Part shown: positions 41,383-49,848 of the stretch, piece by piece
How the letters are laid out: each line of letters begins with the position of its first letter
Position numbering within the stretch: position 1 is the first letter of the stretch
NCBI RefSeq assembly: GCF_000620785.1
Contig: NZ_JIAI01000002.1
Span: 62,001-126,000, forward strand
Origin: Actinospineispora acaciae DSM 45401
GTDB taxonomy: Bacteria > Actinomycetota > Actinomycetes > Mycobacteriales > Pseudonocardiaceae
Length of the DNA: 64,000 bases
Reading direction: 5' to 3'
Notes under the pieces: generated by a model
The model's input: only the letters and a program-made list of their open reading frames with translations
Told to the model about the DNA's origin: nothing
Database searches by the model: none
Position numbers and translations under genes: made by a program

Positions 41383-43563
41383 ATGCTCGGCAGGCTGGTG
41401 GTGCGGCGTGCGCGCTGGGTGGTGGGGATCGGCGTCCTGGTCATGGTGGTCGCCGGCGTGGCCGGCGGGTCGGTCGTCGACCTGCTCTCGCTGAACAGGT
41501 TCGAGGCGCCGGGGTCGGAGTCGATGCGCGCCCGCGAGGCGCTGGCCGACGGGTTCGGCACGGCCAGCCCGAACGTGGCGCTGCTGGTCACCGCGACCGA
41601 GGGCGGCGGCGTGGACGACCCCGAGGTCGCGGTGGCCGGGCGGGCGCTGACCGAGCGGCTGGCGGCATACCCGGGGGTCGGTGGCGCGTGGTCGTACTGG
41701 AGCCGTGGCGGGCCGGCCACGTTGCGCAGCGTGGACGGGCGCCGGGCGATGGTGCTGGCCTGGGTGCCCGGCGACGCCGACCGGGTGCGCCGCGACGTGC
41801 TGCCGGGGCTGGTGCCGAGGTTCGCGCAGAACGGCCCGGTGGTCAGGGTCGAGGTCGGCGGCGGGGACGAGGTGTTCCGCAACGTCATGGTCCAGGCCCG
41901 GCGGGACTTCGTGCGCGCCGAGCTGGTGGTGCTGCCGCTGGCGTTGCTGCTGCTCTGGCTGGTCTACCGGCGGTTCGTGGCCGCCGCGCTCACCCTCGGG
42001 GTCGGGGTGTTCGCCGTGCTGGGCTCGCTGGCGCTGCTGCGGGCCGTCGTCGAGCTCGTGGAGATCTCCACCTTCGCGGCGAACATCTCGCTGGTGATGG
42101 GCATCGGCCTGGGCGTGGACTACGGGCTGTTCATGATCTTCCGGTTCCGCGAGGAGCTGCGCGGCGGCGCCGAGGTGCCGGTCGCGGTGGTCAGGACGGT
42201 CCGGACGGCCGGGCGGACGGTGCTGTTCAGCGGCCTTACGGTGGCCGCGTCGCTGGCCGTGCTGTTCGTCTTCCCGTTCCCGTTCCTCAGCTCGTTCGGC
42301 TACGCCGGCATCGCGGTGGTGCTCGCCGCCGTGTGCGCAGCCACCGTCGTGCTGCCGGCCGCGCTGGCGCTGCTCGGGCACCGGGTGGCGCGTCGGCGGC
42401 ACGGGCTCGCGCAAGAGGCGCAGGGAGTGTGGGGCCGGATCGCCGGGGCGGTGGTGCGCCGGCCGGTGGCGCTCGGCGGCGCCGCGCTGGTCGTCGTGTT
42501 GGCGTTGGGCGCGCCGTTCCTCGGAGTGCGCTTCGGCCTGCCGGACGACAGGGTGCTGCCGGGCTCGGCGTCGGTGCGCCAGCTCTACGACCAGGTCAGG
42601 GCCGGTTTCGTGGCCGAGGAGGCGGACGCTGTCATGGTGGTCGCGGCGGGCCGGGCGGCGGACCCGGCCGCGACCGGCGACTACGCGGCGGCGCTGTCCC
42701 GGTTGGACGGCGTGGTCAGGGTCGACTCGGCGGCCGGGTCGTACGCGGCGGGAGCGCCCACCGCAGGCCCGACCGGCGTCAACTACGCGAACGCCACCGG
42801 CACCTGGCTGTCGGTGGTGGTCGACTCGCGGCGGCTGGAGGCGGACCCGACAGGCGTGGTCGGCCAGGTGCGGGCGGTGCCGGCGCCGTACCCGGTGCTG
42901 GTCGGCGGCTATCCGGCCGAGCTGACCGACTACCGCGACGGAGTCGCCCAACGGCTGCCGCTGGTCGCGCTGCTGATCGTGCTCGTCACGTTCGCTGTGC
43001 TGTTCGGCATGACCGGCAGCCTGGTCGCGCCGGTCAAGGCGGCGGTGCTCAACCTGCTGAGCCTGTCGGTCATGTTCGGCACGCTGGTGTTCGTCTTCCA
43101 GTGGGGCAACCTGGCCGGCGTGCTCGGCTTCACCCCCACCGGATCGATCGAGCCGAGCATCCCGATCCTGATGTTCTGCATCGCGTACGGGCTGTCCATG
43201 GACTACGAGGTGCTGCTGCTGTCCCGGATCAAGGAGGAGTACGACCGCACCGGCGACCCGGTGGGCTCGGTGCCGGCCGGCATCGCGCGCAGCGCCCCGC
43301 TGGTCACCGCGGCGGCCGCCATCCTGGCCATATCGTTCCTGGCCTACGCCACGGGCGAGGTGGTGTTCCTGCAGCAGCTCGGGGTGGGCACGGCGGTCAC
43401 GGTGATCGTGGACGCCACGCTGATCAGGGGGTTCCTGGCGCCGGCGGCGATGCGGCTGGCCGGCCGGGCGAACTGGTGGACGCCCGGGAGCCCGCGGTGG
43501 CCGCGCCGGTCAGCCGGTGGGGACCGGGCGGCGCTGCAGCGCGTTGATCACGGCGTCGAGTAG
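41383..43563 (+). CDS. MMPL-family RND transporter
   Basis: A 726-residue transporter with the MMPL duplicated architecture: helix 1 at 10-30, a large extracytoplasmic loop (about 35-175), five helices including LVVLPLALLLLWLVYRRFV and SLVMGIGLGVDYGLFMIFRFREEL, a second loop, and the closing helices with MFCIAYGLSMDYEVLLLSRIKEEY. The GxxxDYG/DYE segments in helices 4 and 10 hold the proton-relay Asp-Tyr pairs of MmpL proteins. It probably exports a lipid or hydrophobic compound. The ribosome site AAGGAG lies four bases before the ATG. The last 54 bp overlap the convergent ArsR gene. Confidence 0.9.
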   Translation: MLGRLVVRRARWVVGIGVLVMVVAGVAGGSVVDLLSLNRFEAPGSESMRAREALADGFGTASPNVALLVTATEGGGVDDPEVAVAGRALTERLAAYPGVGGAWSYWSRGGPATLRSVDGRRAMVLAWVPGDADRVRRDVLPGLVPRFAQNGPVVRVEVGGGDEVFRNVMVQARRDFVRAELVVLPLALLLLWLVYRRFVAAALTLGVGVFAVLGSLALLRAVVELVEISTFAANISLVMGIGLGVDYGLFMIFRFREELRGGAEVPVAVVRTVRTAGRTVLFSGLTVAASLAVLFVFPFPFLSSFGYAGIAVVLAAVCAATVVLPAALALLGHRVARRRHGLAQEAQGVWGRIAGAVVRRPVALGGAALVVVLALGAPFLGVRFGLPDDRVLPGSASVRQLYDQVRAGFVAEEADAVMVVAAGRAADPAATGDYAAALSRLDGVVRVDSAAGSYAAGAPTAGPTGVNYANATGTWLSVVVDSRRLEADPTGVVGQVRAVPAPYPVLVGGYPAELTDYRDGVAQRLPLVALLIVLVTFAVLFGMTGSLVAPVKAAVLNLLSLSVMFGTLVFVFQWGNLAGVLGFTPTGSIEPSIPILMFCIAYGLSMDYEVLLLSRIKEEYDRTGDPVGSVPAGIARSAPLVTAAAAILAISFLAYATGEVVFLQQLGVGTAVTVIVDATLIRGFLAPAAMRLAGRANWWTPGSPRWPRRSAGGDRAALQRVDHGVE

Positions 43564-43875
43564 GCCGGGGAAGCGGTCGTCCATGGCGTCGCGGCGCAGC
43601 CTGACCACGCGCGTGCGGCCCTCGACGGTCGTGGCGGTCACGCCGGCCTCGCGGAGCACCCGGTAGTGGTGCGACACCGTGGACTTGTGCAGGTCGATGC
43701 CGTCGCACGTCTTCGTGCAGTTCTCCGGGCCGCCGGCGGCGAGCCGGGCCACGATCTCCAGGCGTGCCGGGTCGGACAGCGCGTGCATGACCTGCGCCAG
43801 CTCGATGTCCTCGGTCGCCGGGTGCCACGGTGCACCCATCACGTCACCTGCGCTCTCGCTTGTTCCGGTGCTCAC
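43510..43875 (-). CDS. ArsR-family winged-helix regulator
   Basis: A 121-residue ArsR/SmtB-type regulator. MHALSDPARLEIVARLAAGGPENCTKTC leads into the recognition segment DLHKSTVSHHYRVLREAGVTATTVEGRTRVVRL. Two cysteines, in ENCTKTC, lie just before the recognition helix, near the ELCVCDL position of arsenic sensors, but spaced CxxxC instead of CxC, so metal or redox sensing is possible. It starts at GTG 43875 and is divergent from an MFS efflux gene, with a strong dyad between them. Its end overlaps the MMPL gene. Confidence 0.85.
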   Translation of the reverse strand: MSTGTSESAGDVMGAPWHPATEDIELAQVMHALSDPARLEIVARLAAGGPENCTKTCDGIDLHKSTVSHHYRVLREAGVTATTVEGRTRVVRLRRDAMDDRFPGLLDAVINALQRRPVPTG

Positions 43876-43890
43876 ATGGTTGGACGAACT

Positions 43891-43911
43891 TCAAACTAGT
43901 GAGTAGTTTGA
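43891..43911. promoter_or_regulatory. ArsR operator
   Basis: TCAAACTA-GTGAG-TAGTTTGA has perfect eight-base arms between the divergent ArsR and MFS genes. A further outer pair, GGTTGG (43878-43883) and CCAACC (43919-43924), brackets it almost symmetrically. Binding by the adjacent ArsR protein is inferred. Confidence 0.75.
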
Positions 43912-43954
43912 TAGTCACCCAACCATCTCCAAGATAGCAAGAGGGCGAGTCGAC

Positions 43955-45187
43955 TTGCTGACACGCACACGTCGCCCCGGGACGGTAGCCACGGACGGCC
44001 ACCGCACGTCCGGGCTCTCGATGTCCGCGCGTACCTACCTCCTCGCCGGCGGCGCCTTCGCTGTCGGCACCAGCGCGTACGTGGTATCCGGCGTGCTGCC
44101 GCTGGTCAGCGCCGACCTCGGCGTGTCCATCGCGGCCGCCGGGCAGCTCGCCACCGCGTTCGCGCTCAGCTACGCGGTGGGCGCCCCGATCCTGGCCACG
44201 CTCACCGGCCGGTGGGAACGGCGCACGCTGTTGTTCGTCGCGCTGCTGGTCTCCGGGTTCGGCAACGCGCTGGCCGCGGTGGCTCCGAACTACCCGCTGC
44301 TGGTGGCGGCGCGGATCATCGGCGCGTTCGGCGCGGCCGTGTACACCCCGGCCGCCACCCTGTTCGCCACCGGGCTGCTGCCGCCGGCCGAGCGGGGGCG
44401 GGCGGTGGCCCGGGTCTTCGGCGGGTTGACGTTCGCCCTGGTCCTGGGCGTGCCGGCGGGCACGCTGCTGGGTGGCAGCCTCGGCTTCCGGGGTGTGTTC
44501 GGGCTGATCGCGCTGATCTGCGTGGCGGTCGCGGTGGCGGCGTGGCGGCTGCTGCCGAAGGTCGACCCGCCGCCCCAGGTGAGGCTGCGCGAGCGGTTCG
44601 CGGTCGCGGCCGACCGGCGGGTCCTGACGGTGCTGACGATCACGGTGCTCGGCGTGCTCGGCACCATGACCGTGTTCATCTACGCCGTCCCGCTGCTGGG
44701 CGCGACGGCCGGGGTGAGCGGGGTGGTCCTGAGCCTGGTGCTGTTGGCGTACGGCGTGGGCGGGATGCTCGGCAACGCGCTCGCCGGCCGCTTCACCGAC
44801 CGCTTCGGGTCCACCCGGACGCTGCTGGTGGCCACCGTCGGCGTCGTGGTCGTGATGGCGACGTTGCCGCTGACCGCGACCACGGCGGTCGGGGCCGGGC
44901 TGGCGTTCTTCGTCTGGGGCGCCACGGCGTGGGCGTTCAACCCGCCGCTGCAGAACATCCTGCTCGAGCTCTCGCCGGCCGGCGGCCTGCTGCTCTCGCT
45001 GAACGCCTCGGCCATCTACTTCGGCTCCGGGGTGTCCGGCGTGGTCGGCGGGGTGGTGCTCGGCCTGTCCGGGCCGACGCTGCTGCCGGTGGTCGGTGCC
45101 GGGCTCGCCGTGGTGGTGCTGCTGCTGGTCGTGCTGCTGCGCCGGATCGTCGGCGCCCGGCTGGCCAAGCCGTCCCGCACGCTGTAG
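43955..45187 (+). CDS. MFS efflux transporter, DHA1 family (AraJ/YdhP-like)
   Basis: A 410-residue, 12-helix MFS protein. Helix 1 and loop show LAGGAFAVGTSAYVVSGVLPLVSADLGVSIAAAGQL, then LSYAVGAPILATLTGRWERRTLL (motif A), ARIIGAFGAAVYTPAATLFATGLLPP, and VLGVPAGTLLGGSLGFRGVFG (motif C of antiporters). The second half starts with LTITVLGVLGTMTVFIYAVPLL. Export of sugars or drugs is typical. The TTG at 43955 is used; an ATG at 44021 (MSARTYLL) would drop 22 hydrophilic residues and is possible. The final 172 bp overlap the antisense tail of the MurJ-like gene. Confidence 0.8.
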   Translation: MLTRTRRPGTVATDGHRTSGLSMSARTYLLAGGAFAVGTSAYVVSGVLPLVSADLGVSIAAAGQLATAFALSYAVGAPILATLTGRWERRTLLFVALLVSGFGNALAAVAPNYPLLVAARIIGAFGAAVYTPAATLFATGLLPPAERGRAVARVFGGLTFALVLGVPAGTLLGGSLGFRGVFGLIALICVAVAVAAWRLLPKVDPPPQVRLRERFAVAADRRVLTVLTITVLGVLGTMTVFIYAVPLLGATAGVSGVVLSLVLLAYGVGGMLGNALAGRFTDRFGSTRTLLVATVGVVVVMATLPLTATTAVGAGLAFFVWGATAWAFNPPLQNILLELSPAGGLLLSLNASAIYFGSGVSGVVGGVVLGLSGPTLLPVVGAGLAVVVLLLVVLLRRIVGARLAKPSRTL

Positions 45188-46746
45188 CCGGTGAGCGCCG
45201 CGAGCGCCAGCCCGAAGCATGCCGAGGCGAGCAGCCCGAGGCCGATCGCCGCCAGCACCTGAGCCACCCTGCCGGCGACCAGCTCGTGCAGAACCCACCG
45301 CCCGAGCACCAGGGCGGGCAGCATCGCGGCGGTGGCCAGCCCGACCTGGCGCAGCCGCCGGCGGTCGAGCAGCCGCTCCGGGCGGATGGCCGCGCGCACC
45401 CGCCGCAGCCCGAGCACCGCCGCGACCGCCTCGCCGACCAGCACCCCGCAGCACAGCGCGACCAGTCGGGGCTGGCCGGCCGGGAGCGCCAGGCTGGCCG
45501 CGCCGATGGCCAGCCGGATGGCCAGCGTGACGGTGCTGAACAGGCGCGGGCCGGTGTCGTCGAGGCGGGCGAACAGGGCCTGGCGGCCGATCTCGTTGAC
45601 CGCGTTGGCGAACGTGGCGACGGCGAACACCGCCACGCAGGCCGCCATCCAGCCCAGGATCTCCGGGTTGCGCAGCCTGCCGTTGGCCAGCACCGCCGCC
45701 GCCGGCTCGGCGAAGGCCAGCAGCAGGCAGGCGGCCGGCAGGCTCGCGGTGACGGCCAGCGACAATGCCTGGCGCCAGGCACCGGCGAACCGGGAGGTGT
45801 CGTTCCGTTCGACCGCGGCGCTCATCCCGGGCAGCGCGGCGACCGTGACGGCCTTGGCGCCGAGCGCGCCGACCACGAAGTACACCGAGATGCCGGCCTG
45901 GAACACGAACGTGCCGCCGGGGACGGTGGCCGCGAAGGCCAGCATGCCGAACATGGACGCGGACGGGAACGCCGCCACGATCACCGACCGGCGCAGCCGC
46001 CGGGTGACGTCGCGCGCCGCCCGGTCCGTCCGCCAGCCGCGCCGCAACCGGATCGGCAGCCCGACCCGGTGCGCGCCGAACAGTTGGGCGCCGGCGTGCA
46101 CGGCCACCGACGCGGTGGAGCCAAGGCCCATGAGCAGCACCATGCCGACGGGGATGTCGGCCACCTCCGGGCCCGGCCGATAGCACAGCTCGACGGCCGC
46201 CATGGTGGCGATCAGGCCCAGGTTCTCGACAGCGGGCGCGGCGGCGGCCAGCGCGAACCGACCGTGCGCCTGCTGCACCGCGACGCCGATGCCGGCCAGC
46301 GTGTAGCAGACGACCTGGGGCGCGACGAACAGCACGACCAGGATGGTCAGCCGCCAGGCCTGCTCGCGGACCTGGCCGTCCGGGATCCCGGCGGTGAGCG
46401 CCAGCGCGAGCAGCGGCGAGGCCAGCGCGAGCGCCCCGGCGGCCGCCGTCGCGACGGTGACCAGGTAGCCGGTGACCTTGGCTACCAGGTCGGCCGACGC
46501 CCGGGGGTCGGCCAGCGACCTGACCAGCACCGGCACCAGCACCATGGCCAGCACCGGCCCGGCCATGGCGGTGTAGGTCAGGTTGGGGACGCTGTTCGCG
46601 GCCAGGAACGCGTTGGCGAAGAACGTCGGCCCCAGCACCGCGCCGATCACGACCACCCGCAGCAGCCCGGTGACCCGGCTGACCATGGTCCACGCCGAGA
46701 CCGTCAGCGAACCTCGGGCCGTGCTCGGCCGCTGGGTGTCGATCAC
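45016..46746 (-). CDS. MurJ/MviN-like lipid flippase
   Basis: A 576-residue MOP-superfamily protein with about 14 helices. The MurJ-type N-terminus reads SAWTMVSRVTGLLRVVVIGAVLGPTFFANAFLAANSVPNL, then YTAMAGPVLAMVLVPVLVRSLAD. TM7-8 and later parts (FQAGISVYFVVGALGAKAVTVAALPGMSAAVERND) fit the MviN family of lipid-II flippases. About 45 residues at the end are Ser/Thr/Pro-rich (TTSSSTTTASPAPTTG) and lie antisense to the end of an MFS gene. Its GTG overlaps the stop of the ATP-grasp gene. Cell-wall MurJ usually sits near the origin; this copy, in a cassette with FemAB-like and ATP-grasp genes, probably flips a specialised lipid-linked intermediate. Confidence 0.82.
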   Translation of the reverse strand: MIDTQRPSTARGSLTVSAWTMVSRVTGLLRVVVIGAVLGPTFFANAFLAANSVPNLTYTAMAGPVLAMVLVPVLVRSLADPRASADLVAKVTGYLVTVATAAAGALALASPLLALALTAGIPDGQVREQAWRLTILVVLFVAPQVVCYTLAGIGVAVQQAHGRFALAAAAPAVENLGLIATMAAVELCYRPGPEVADIPVGMVLLMGLGSTASVAVHAGAQLFGAHRVGLPIRLRRGWRTDRAARDVTRRLRRSVIVAAFPSASMFGMLAFAATVPGGTFVFQAGISVYFVVGALGAKAVTVAALPGMSAAVERNDTSRFAGAWRQALSLAVTASLPAACLLLAFAEPAAAVLANGRLRNPEILGWMAACVAVFAVATFANAVNEIGRQALFARLDDTGPRLFSTVTLAIRLAIGAASLALPAGQPRLVALCCGVLVGEAVAAVLGLRRVRAAIRPERLLDRRRLRQVGLATAAMLPALVLGRWVLHELVAGRVAQVLAAIGLGLLASACFGLALAALTGYSVRDGLASRAPTIRRSSTTSSSTTTASPAPTTGSSVGPDRPSTTPPTTPDTPEPK

Positions 46747-47918
46747 GCGGCCAGTTTGGCGCGCAGCAGACCGAACGCCCGGGCGGCGGTGTGCCGGGAC
46801 CGGATCACGGCCGGCAGCGGGTCGCGGCGGGAGGCCACCGCGAACACCGGGCGGGTCAGGTACGGGCGGACGAACCTGCGCACGGAGTAGTCGGCACGCC
46901 GCAGGTAGCTGGGCGCCGCCCGCAGGTCGCGGGTGATGTCGATCCAGTGCACGCCCTCGGCGTAGTCCCGCTGCGCGGGCGTCTCGCCGTACATCCGGTG
47001 CAGGTACTCCAGCCTGGGGAAGTTGACGCCGGCGCGGATGGCCAGCTGGGCCGACAGGTTGTGCCGGGCGTTGACCTCGATGAGCTTGTACAGCCCGTCC
47101 CGGGGGTCGCGCTTGAACTCGACGTTGGCGTAGCCGAGGTAGCCGAGCGCGGCGAGCAGCCGCCGCCCGGCCTCGGCCAGCTCGGGGATCTTGCGGCTGA
47201 CCACCACCGACGGCGAGCCGGTCTCGGCCGGCGAGTTACGGATCTTGGCGGCGGTCAGGTCGACGCAGCCGCCGTCCCAGGCGTAGGCGTTGTAGTTCGC
47301 CCCGCACAGCTCGTCACCGGGGATCAGCTCCTGGATGAGCACGTCGAAGCCGGCCTCGCGGGCCTCCCGGTAGTGGGTGAGCGCCTGCGCCGCGCCGTCC
47401 ACCCTGGTCCACTTGCGGCCGAAGACCGCCTTGTAGCGGTGGCTGACGGTCGGCTTGAGCACGGCGGGGAACTTCGCCTCGGCGGTGAACCTGTCCAGCT
47501 CCTCGGGGGTGTCCAGCACGAACCCGACAGGCGCCGGCACCTGGTGGGACCGCGCGAGCCGGTAGGTGGACGGCTTGTCCAGGCAGTTCGCCACCACGTC
47601 CGGCGGGGGCGCGGCGAGCACGTAGCCGAGCCCGGCCAGCCGCTGGGCGTGCGTGGCGACGGCGGCCACCGAGGTGTCCGAGGGCGGCACCAGCAGCGCG
47701 CCGGGGAAACGCTCGGCCAGCCGCTCCAGGGTGGCCAGGAACAGCTCCGGCTCCTGCTCGGGATGGGCGCATCCGACCACCTCGCGCACCCACCGGGAGC
47801 GGTACCCCATGTCGCCCCGGTGGTAGCGCAGCACCACCACCGGCACCCCCATCGAGCCGAGGGCGCGGATTACCGCCAGGCCCTGCATTCGGCTGCCGAT
47901 CACGATCGCGGGTTCCAC
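46743..47918 (-). CDS. ATP-grasp carboxylate-amine ligase
   Basis: A 391-residue ATP-grasp protein. The N-terminal Rossmann part is AIVIGSRMQGLAVIRALGSMGVPVVVL, the middle carries CLDKPSTYRLARSHQVPAP and FPAVLKPTVSHRYK (ATP-binding Lys), DVLIQELIPGDELCGANYNAY (adenine/grasp region), and YLGYANVEFKRDPRDGLYKLIEVNARHNLS with the Mg-binding Glu/Asn. This fits ligases that activate a carboxylate as acyl-phosphate and couple it to an amine, as in capsule or teichuronopeptide-like biosynthesis. It is the middle gene of a FemAB-ligase-flippase operon; both borders are tight (33 bp before, four-base overlap after). The substrate is unknown. Confidence 0.85.
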   Translation of the reverse strand: MEPAIVIGSRMQGLAVIRALGSMGVPVVVLRYHRGDMGYRSRWVREVVGCAHPEQEPELFLATLERLAERFPGALLVPPSDTSVAAVATHAQRLAGLGYVLAAPPPDVVANCLDKPSTYRLARSHQVPAPVGFVLDTPEELDRFTAEAKFPAVLKPTVSHRYKAVFGRKWTRVDGAAQALTHYREAREAGFDVLIQELIPGDELCGANYNAYAWDGGCVDLTAAKIRNSPAETGSPSVVVSRKIPELAEAGRRLLAALGYLGYANVEFKRDPRDGLYKLIEVNARHNLSAQLAIRAGVNFPRLEYLHRMYGETPAQRDYAEGVHWIDITRDLRAAPSYLRRADYSVRRFVRPYLTRPVFAVASRRDPLPAVIRSRHTAARAFGLLRAKLAA

Positions 47919-47951
47919 CCGACCCCCTCGCTGCCATGAGAACCGAGGACT

Positions 47952-49106
47952 CTAGGGGTCCGCCGTGCCGCCCCGGAACGCGGTGCGAAGCAGCCCCTGC
48001 ACCCGATGCGCGCCCGGAACCTGTCGGGACAGGTCGTAGCCGTGGCGCAGCAGCCGGGGGCCGATCAGCTCGACCGGACGCGGATAGCGGTAGGCCTCGC
48101 CGCCGAAGCTCGCCTTGAACTGGTCGGGCCCGGGAAGCTCGGCCGGATCCACCGGCTCTCCGGAGAGCAGCGTGCTCGTCGCCTGCTCGGACAGCCCGCC
48201 GAAGTCGAAGTACCGGTAGCCGTTGGCCTTGGCCCACGCGATGGCCGACCACCGCACCGCCGCCGGCGCCCGCAGCTCGGCCGTCGCCCGCGACCTGTCG
48301 AACCCGCTCACCCGCGTCTTCAGCACGCCGCCGCACGCGGTCATCAGCGCCGCCGCGACCGGGTCGCCCTCGACCTCGGCGACGAACAGCCGCGCCTTCC
48401 CGGACGGGCTCAGCTCGGCGTAGAGCCGGCGCAGGTAGTCCAGCGACAACGGGGTGAACCCCTGCCGCGCGGCCGTCTGTTCGAGCAGCCGCGCCAGCAG
48501 CGGCAGGTCGGATCGCCCGCCCATCCGCACCCGCACGCCGCGCTCCGGCCACCGCCGCGTCCACCGCCGCAGCTTGCGGCCCAGCGCGGCGCGCAGCTCG
48601 TCGTCGCGCTGGCGCAGGTCGACGCGCATCGACGACCGGGGCGCGATCCCGGCGGCGGACGGCCGGAACCCGAGCGCCGACAGTTCCTCGCCGATGTCCT
48701 CGCCACCGTCCGGCGGCTGGACGAACAGCGCGCGCAACCCCAGCCCCGGCAGGTCGCGCAGGGCGGCACACAGCGCGGCGCGCACCGCGTCCCGCCGCGA
48801 CTCGGTGAAGATCAGTGGTCCGTATGGCAGGTAGCCGATCCCGCCCGCGACCGGCACCCGCTTGCGGAACAGCTGGGCGCCGCCCACCAGCTCGCGGTCG
48901 CGGTAGGCCAGCACGAAGCTGGGCTCGAACCCGACGCTGCTGCGCAGCCGGCCCCATTCGAGCTGTTGGGTGACGTCCGCGCCCGGCTGCCGGTCCACCA
49001 GCCGCTCCCAGTGCGCGCCGAGCTCGGCATCCAGCCCGGCCCGGCGGATGACCGAGACCGATTGGTCCTCGACCACCGCGGTGGAATTCGATCTCCCTAA
49101 ATACAT
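47952..49106 (-). CDS. FemAB/FemX-like aminoacyl or peptidoglycan-bridge transferase (GNAT fold)
   Basis: A 384-residue protein with two GNAT-like halves as in FemABX. The first half has AHWERLVDRQPGADVTQQLEWGRLRSSVGFEPSFVLAYRDRELVGGAQLFRKRV and GIGYLPYGPLIF. A linker with RKLRRWTRRWPERGVRVRMG follows. The second half has ARLLEQTAARQGFTPLSLDYLRRLY and VAEVEGDPVAAALMT, ending in YRYFDFGGLSEQ and FKASFGGEAYRYPRPVEL, a block diagnostic of FemAB/PEP-CTERM-FemAB proteins. Members transfer amino acids from aminoacyl-tRNA to lipid-linked cell-wall precursors. It is the first gene of the operon, followed by a ligase and a flippase, so it may decorate a lipid-linked precursor before export. Confidence 0.82.
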   Translation of the reverse strand: MYLGRSNSTAVVEDQSVSVIRRAGLDAELGAHWERLVDRQPGADVTQQLEWGRLRSSVGFEPSFVLAYRDRELVGGAQLFRKRVPVAGGIGYLPYGPLIFTESRRDAVRAALCAALRDLPGLGLRALFVQPPDGGEDIGEELSALGFRPSAAGIAPRSSMRVDLRQRDDELRAALGRKLRRWTRRWPERGVRVRMGGRSDLPLLARLLEQTAARQGFTPLSLDYLRRLYAELSPSGKARLFVAEVEGDPVAAALMTACGGVLKTRVSGFDRSRATAELRAPAAVRWSAIAWAKANGYRYFDFGGLSEQATSTLLSGEPVDPAELPGPDQFKASFGGEAYRYPRPVELIGPRLLRHGYDLSRQVPGAHRVQGLLRTAFRGGTADP

Positions 49107-49275
49107 TGGCCTGCACCATACATGCGGCTCTCAGCCGGGAGTGGGACGGCACACTATGCACCCGTGATCAAGACGTAATTGCGCCGTGATCAGGCAAGAT
49201 AAGCGCGCGATGTGACATTGCATCGGCGGCGGTCGTCCAAGTGAAGCGGCCGGCGGCGTGTGCTGTACTTGCGGC

Positions 49276-49848
49276 ATGGTTGCCGGGCCCCGGCTCCTGA
49301 ACGTCGTCGACGTCGAAGCCACCTGCTGGCCGTCGCGGCCACCGCCGGGCCAGGTCAGCGAGATCATCGAGATCGGCCTGACGGTGGTCGACGTCGACGC
49401 CGGGGAGCGCATCGGTCGGCATCGAATAGTGGTCCGGCCTCGGCGATCGACCGTGAGCGCGTTCTGCACCGAGCTGACCGGCCTCACCCGGTCGGAGGTG
49501 GACGCGGGCGTCGAGTTCGCCGAGGCGTGCCGGCGGGTGATCGACGATTACGCCGGTCGCGATCGCGAATGGACGAGCTGGGGAGATTACGACCGCAAGC
49601 AGTTCCAGCGCCAGTGCACGACCGACTATCCCTTCGGCGCGCGCCATATCAATGCGAAGTCGCTGTTCGCCGCCTCGTTCGGCCTGTCCCGCCCGGTCGG
49701 CATGGCGCGCGCCCTGAAGATCGCCAACATTCCGCTGGAGGGCAGGCACCATCGCGGCGAGGACGACGCCTGGAACATCGCCGCCCTGGTCCTGCACCTG
49801 GCCGCTCGCGGCGACTGGCCGAGGTGCGGTCAAGGCGCGGCACGCTAG
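49276..49848 (+). CDS. DEDDh 3'-5' exonuclease (ERI-1/KapD-like)
   Basis: A 190-residue exonuclease of the ERI-1/KapD subgroup. Exo I is VVDVEATCW (Asp12, Glu14) with the typical ATCW of ERI-1-like nucleases, and IIEIGLTVVDV follows. Exo II lies in WTSWGDYDRKQFQRQC, and Exo III is HHRGEDDAWNIAAL (His and Asp). ERI-1-like enzymes trim RNA 3' ends; bacterial members are uncharacterised or spore-related (KapD). It stands alone between two minus-strand units and overlaps the end of the permease gene by four bases. The ATG at 49276 was chosen by family length. Confidence 0.85.
   Translation: MVAGPRLLNVVDVEATCWPSRPPPGQVSEIIEIGLTVVDVDAGERIGRHRIVVRPRRSTVSAFCTELTGLTRSEVDAGVEFAEACRRVIDDYAGRDREWTSWGDYDRKQFQRQCTTDYPFGARHINAKSLFAASFGLSRPVGMARALKIANIPLEGRHHRGEDDAWNIAALVLHLAARGDWPRCGQGAAR

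Noticed and set aside
43844-46693. A minus-strand open frame of about 950 codons across the MFS and MurJ-like genes
   Set aside because: It is a third-position GC shadow of the real genes; its translation has no recognisable fold.
49107-49275. Two GTGATCA copies in the FemAB/exonuclease gap as an operator
   Set aside because: They are short, unequal in context and easily due to chance; no dyad links them.
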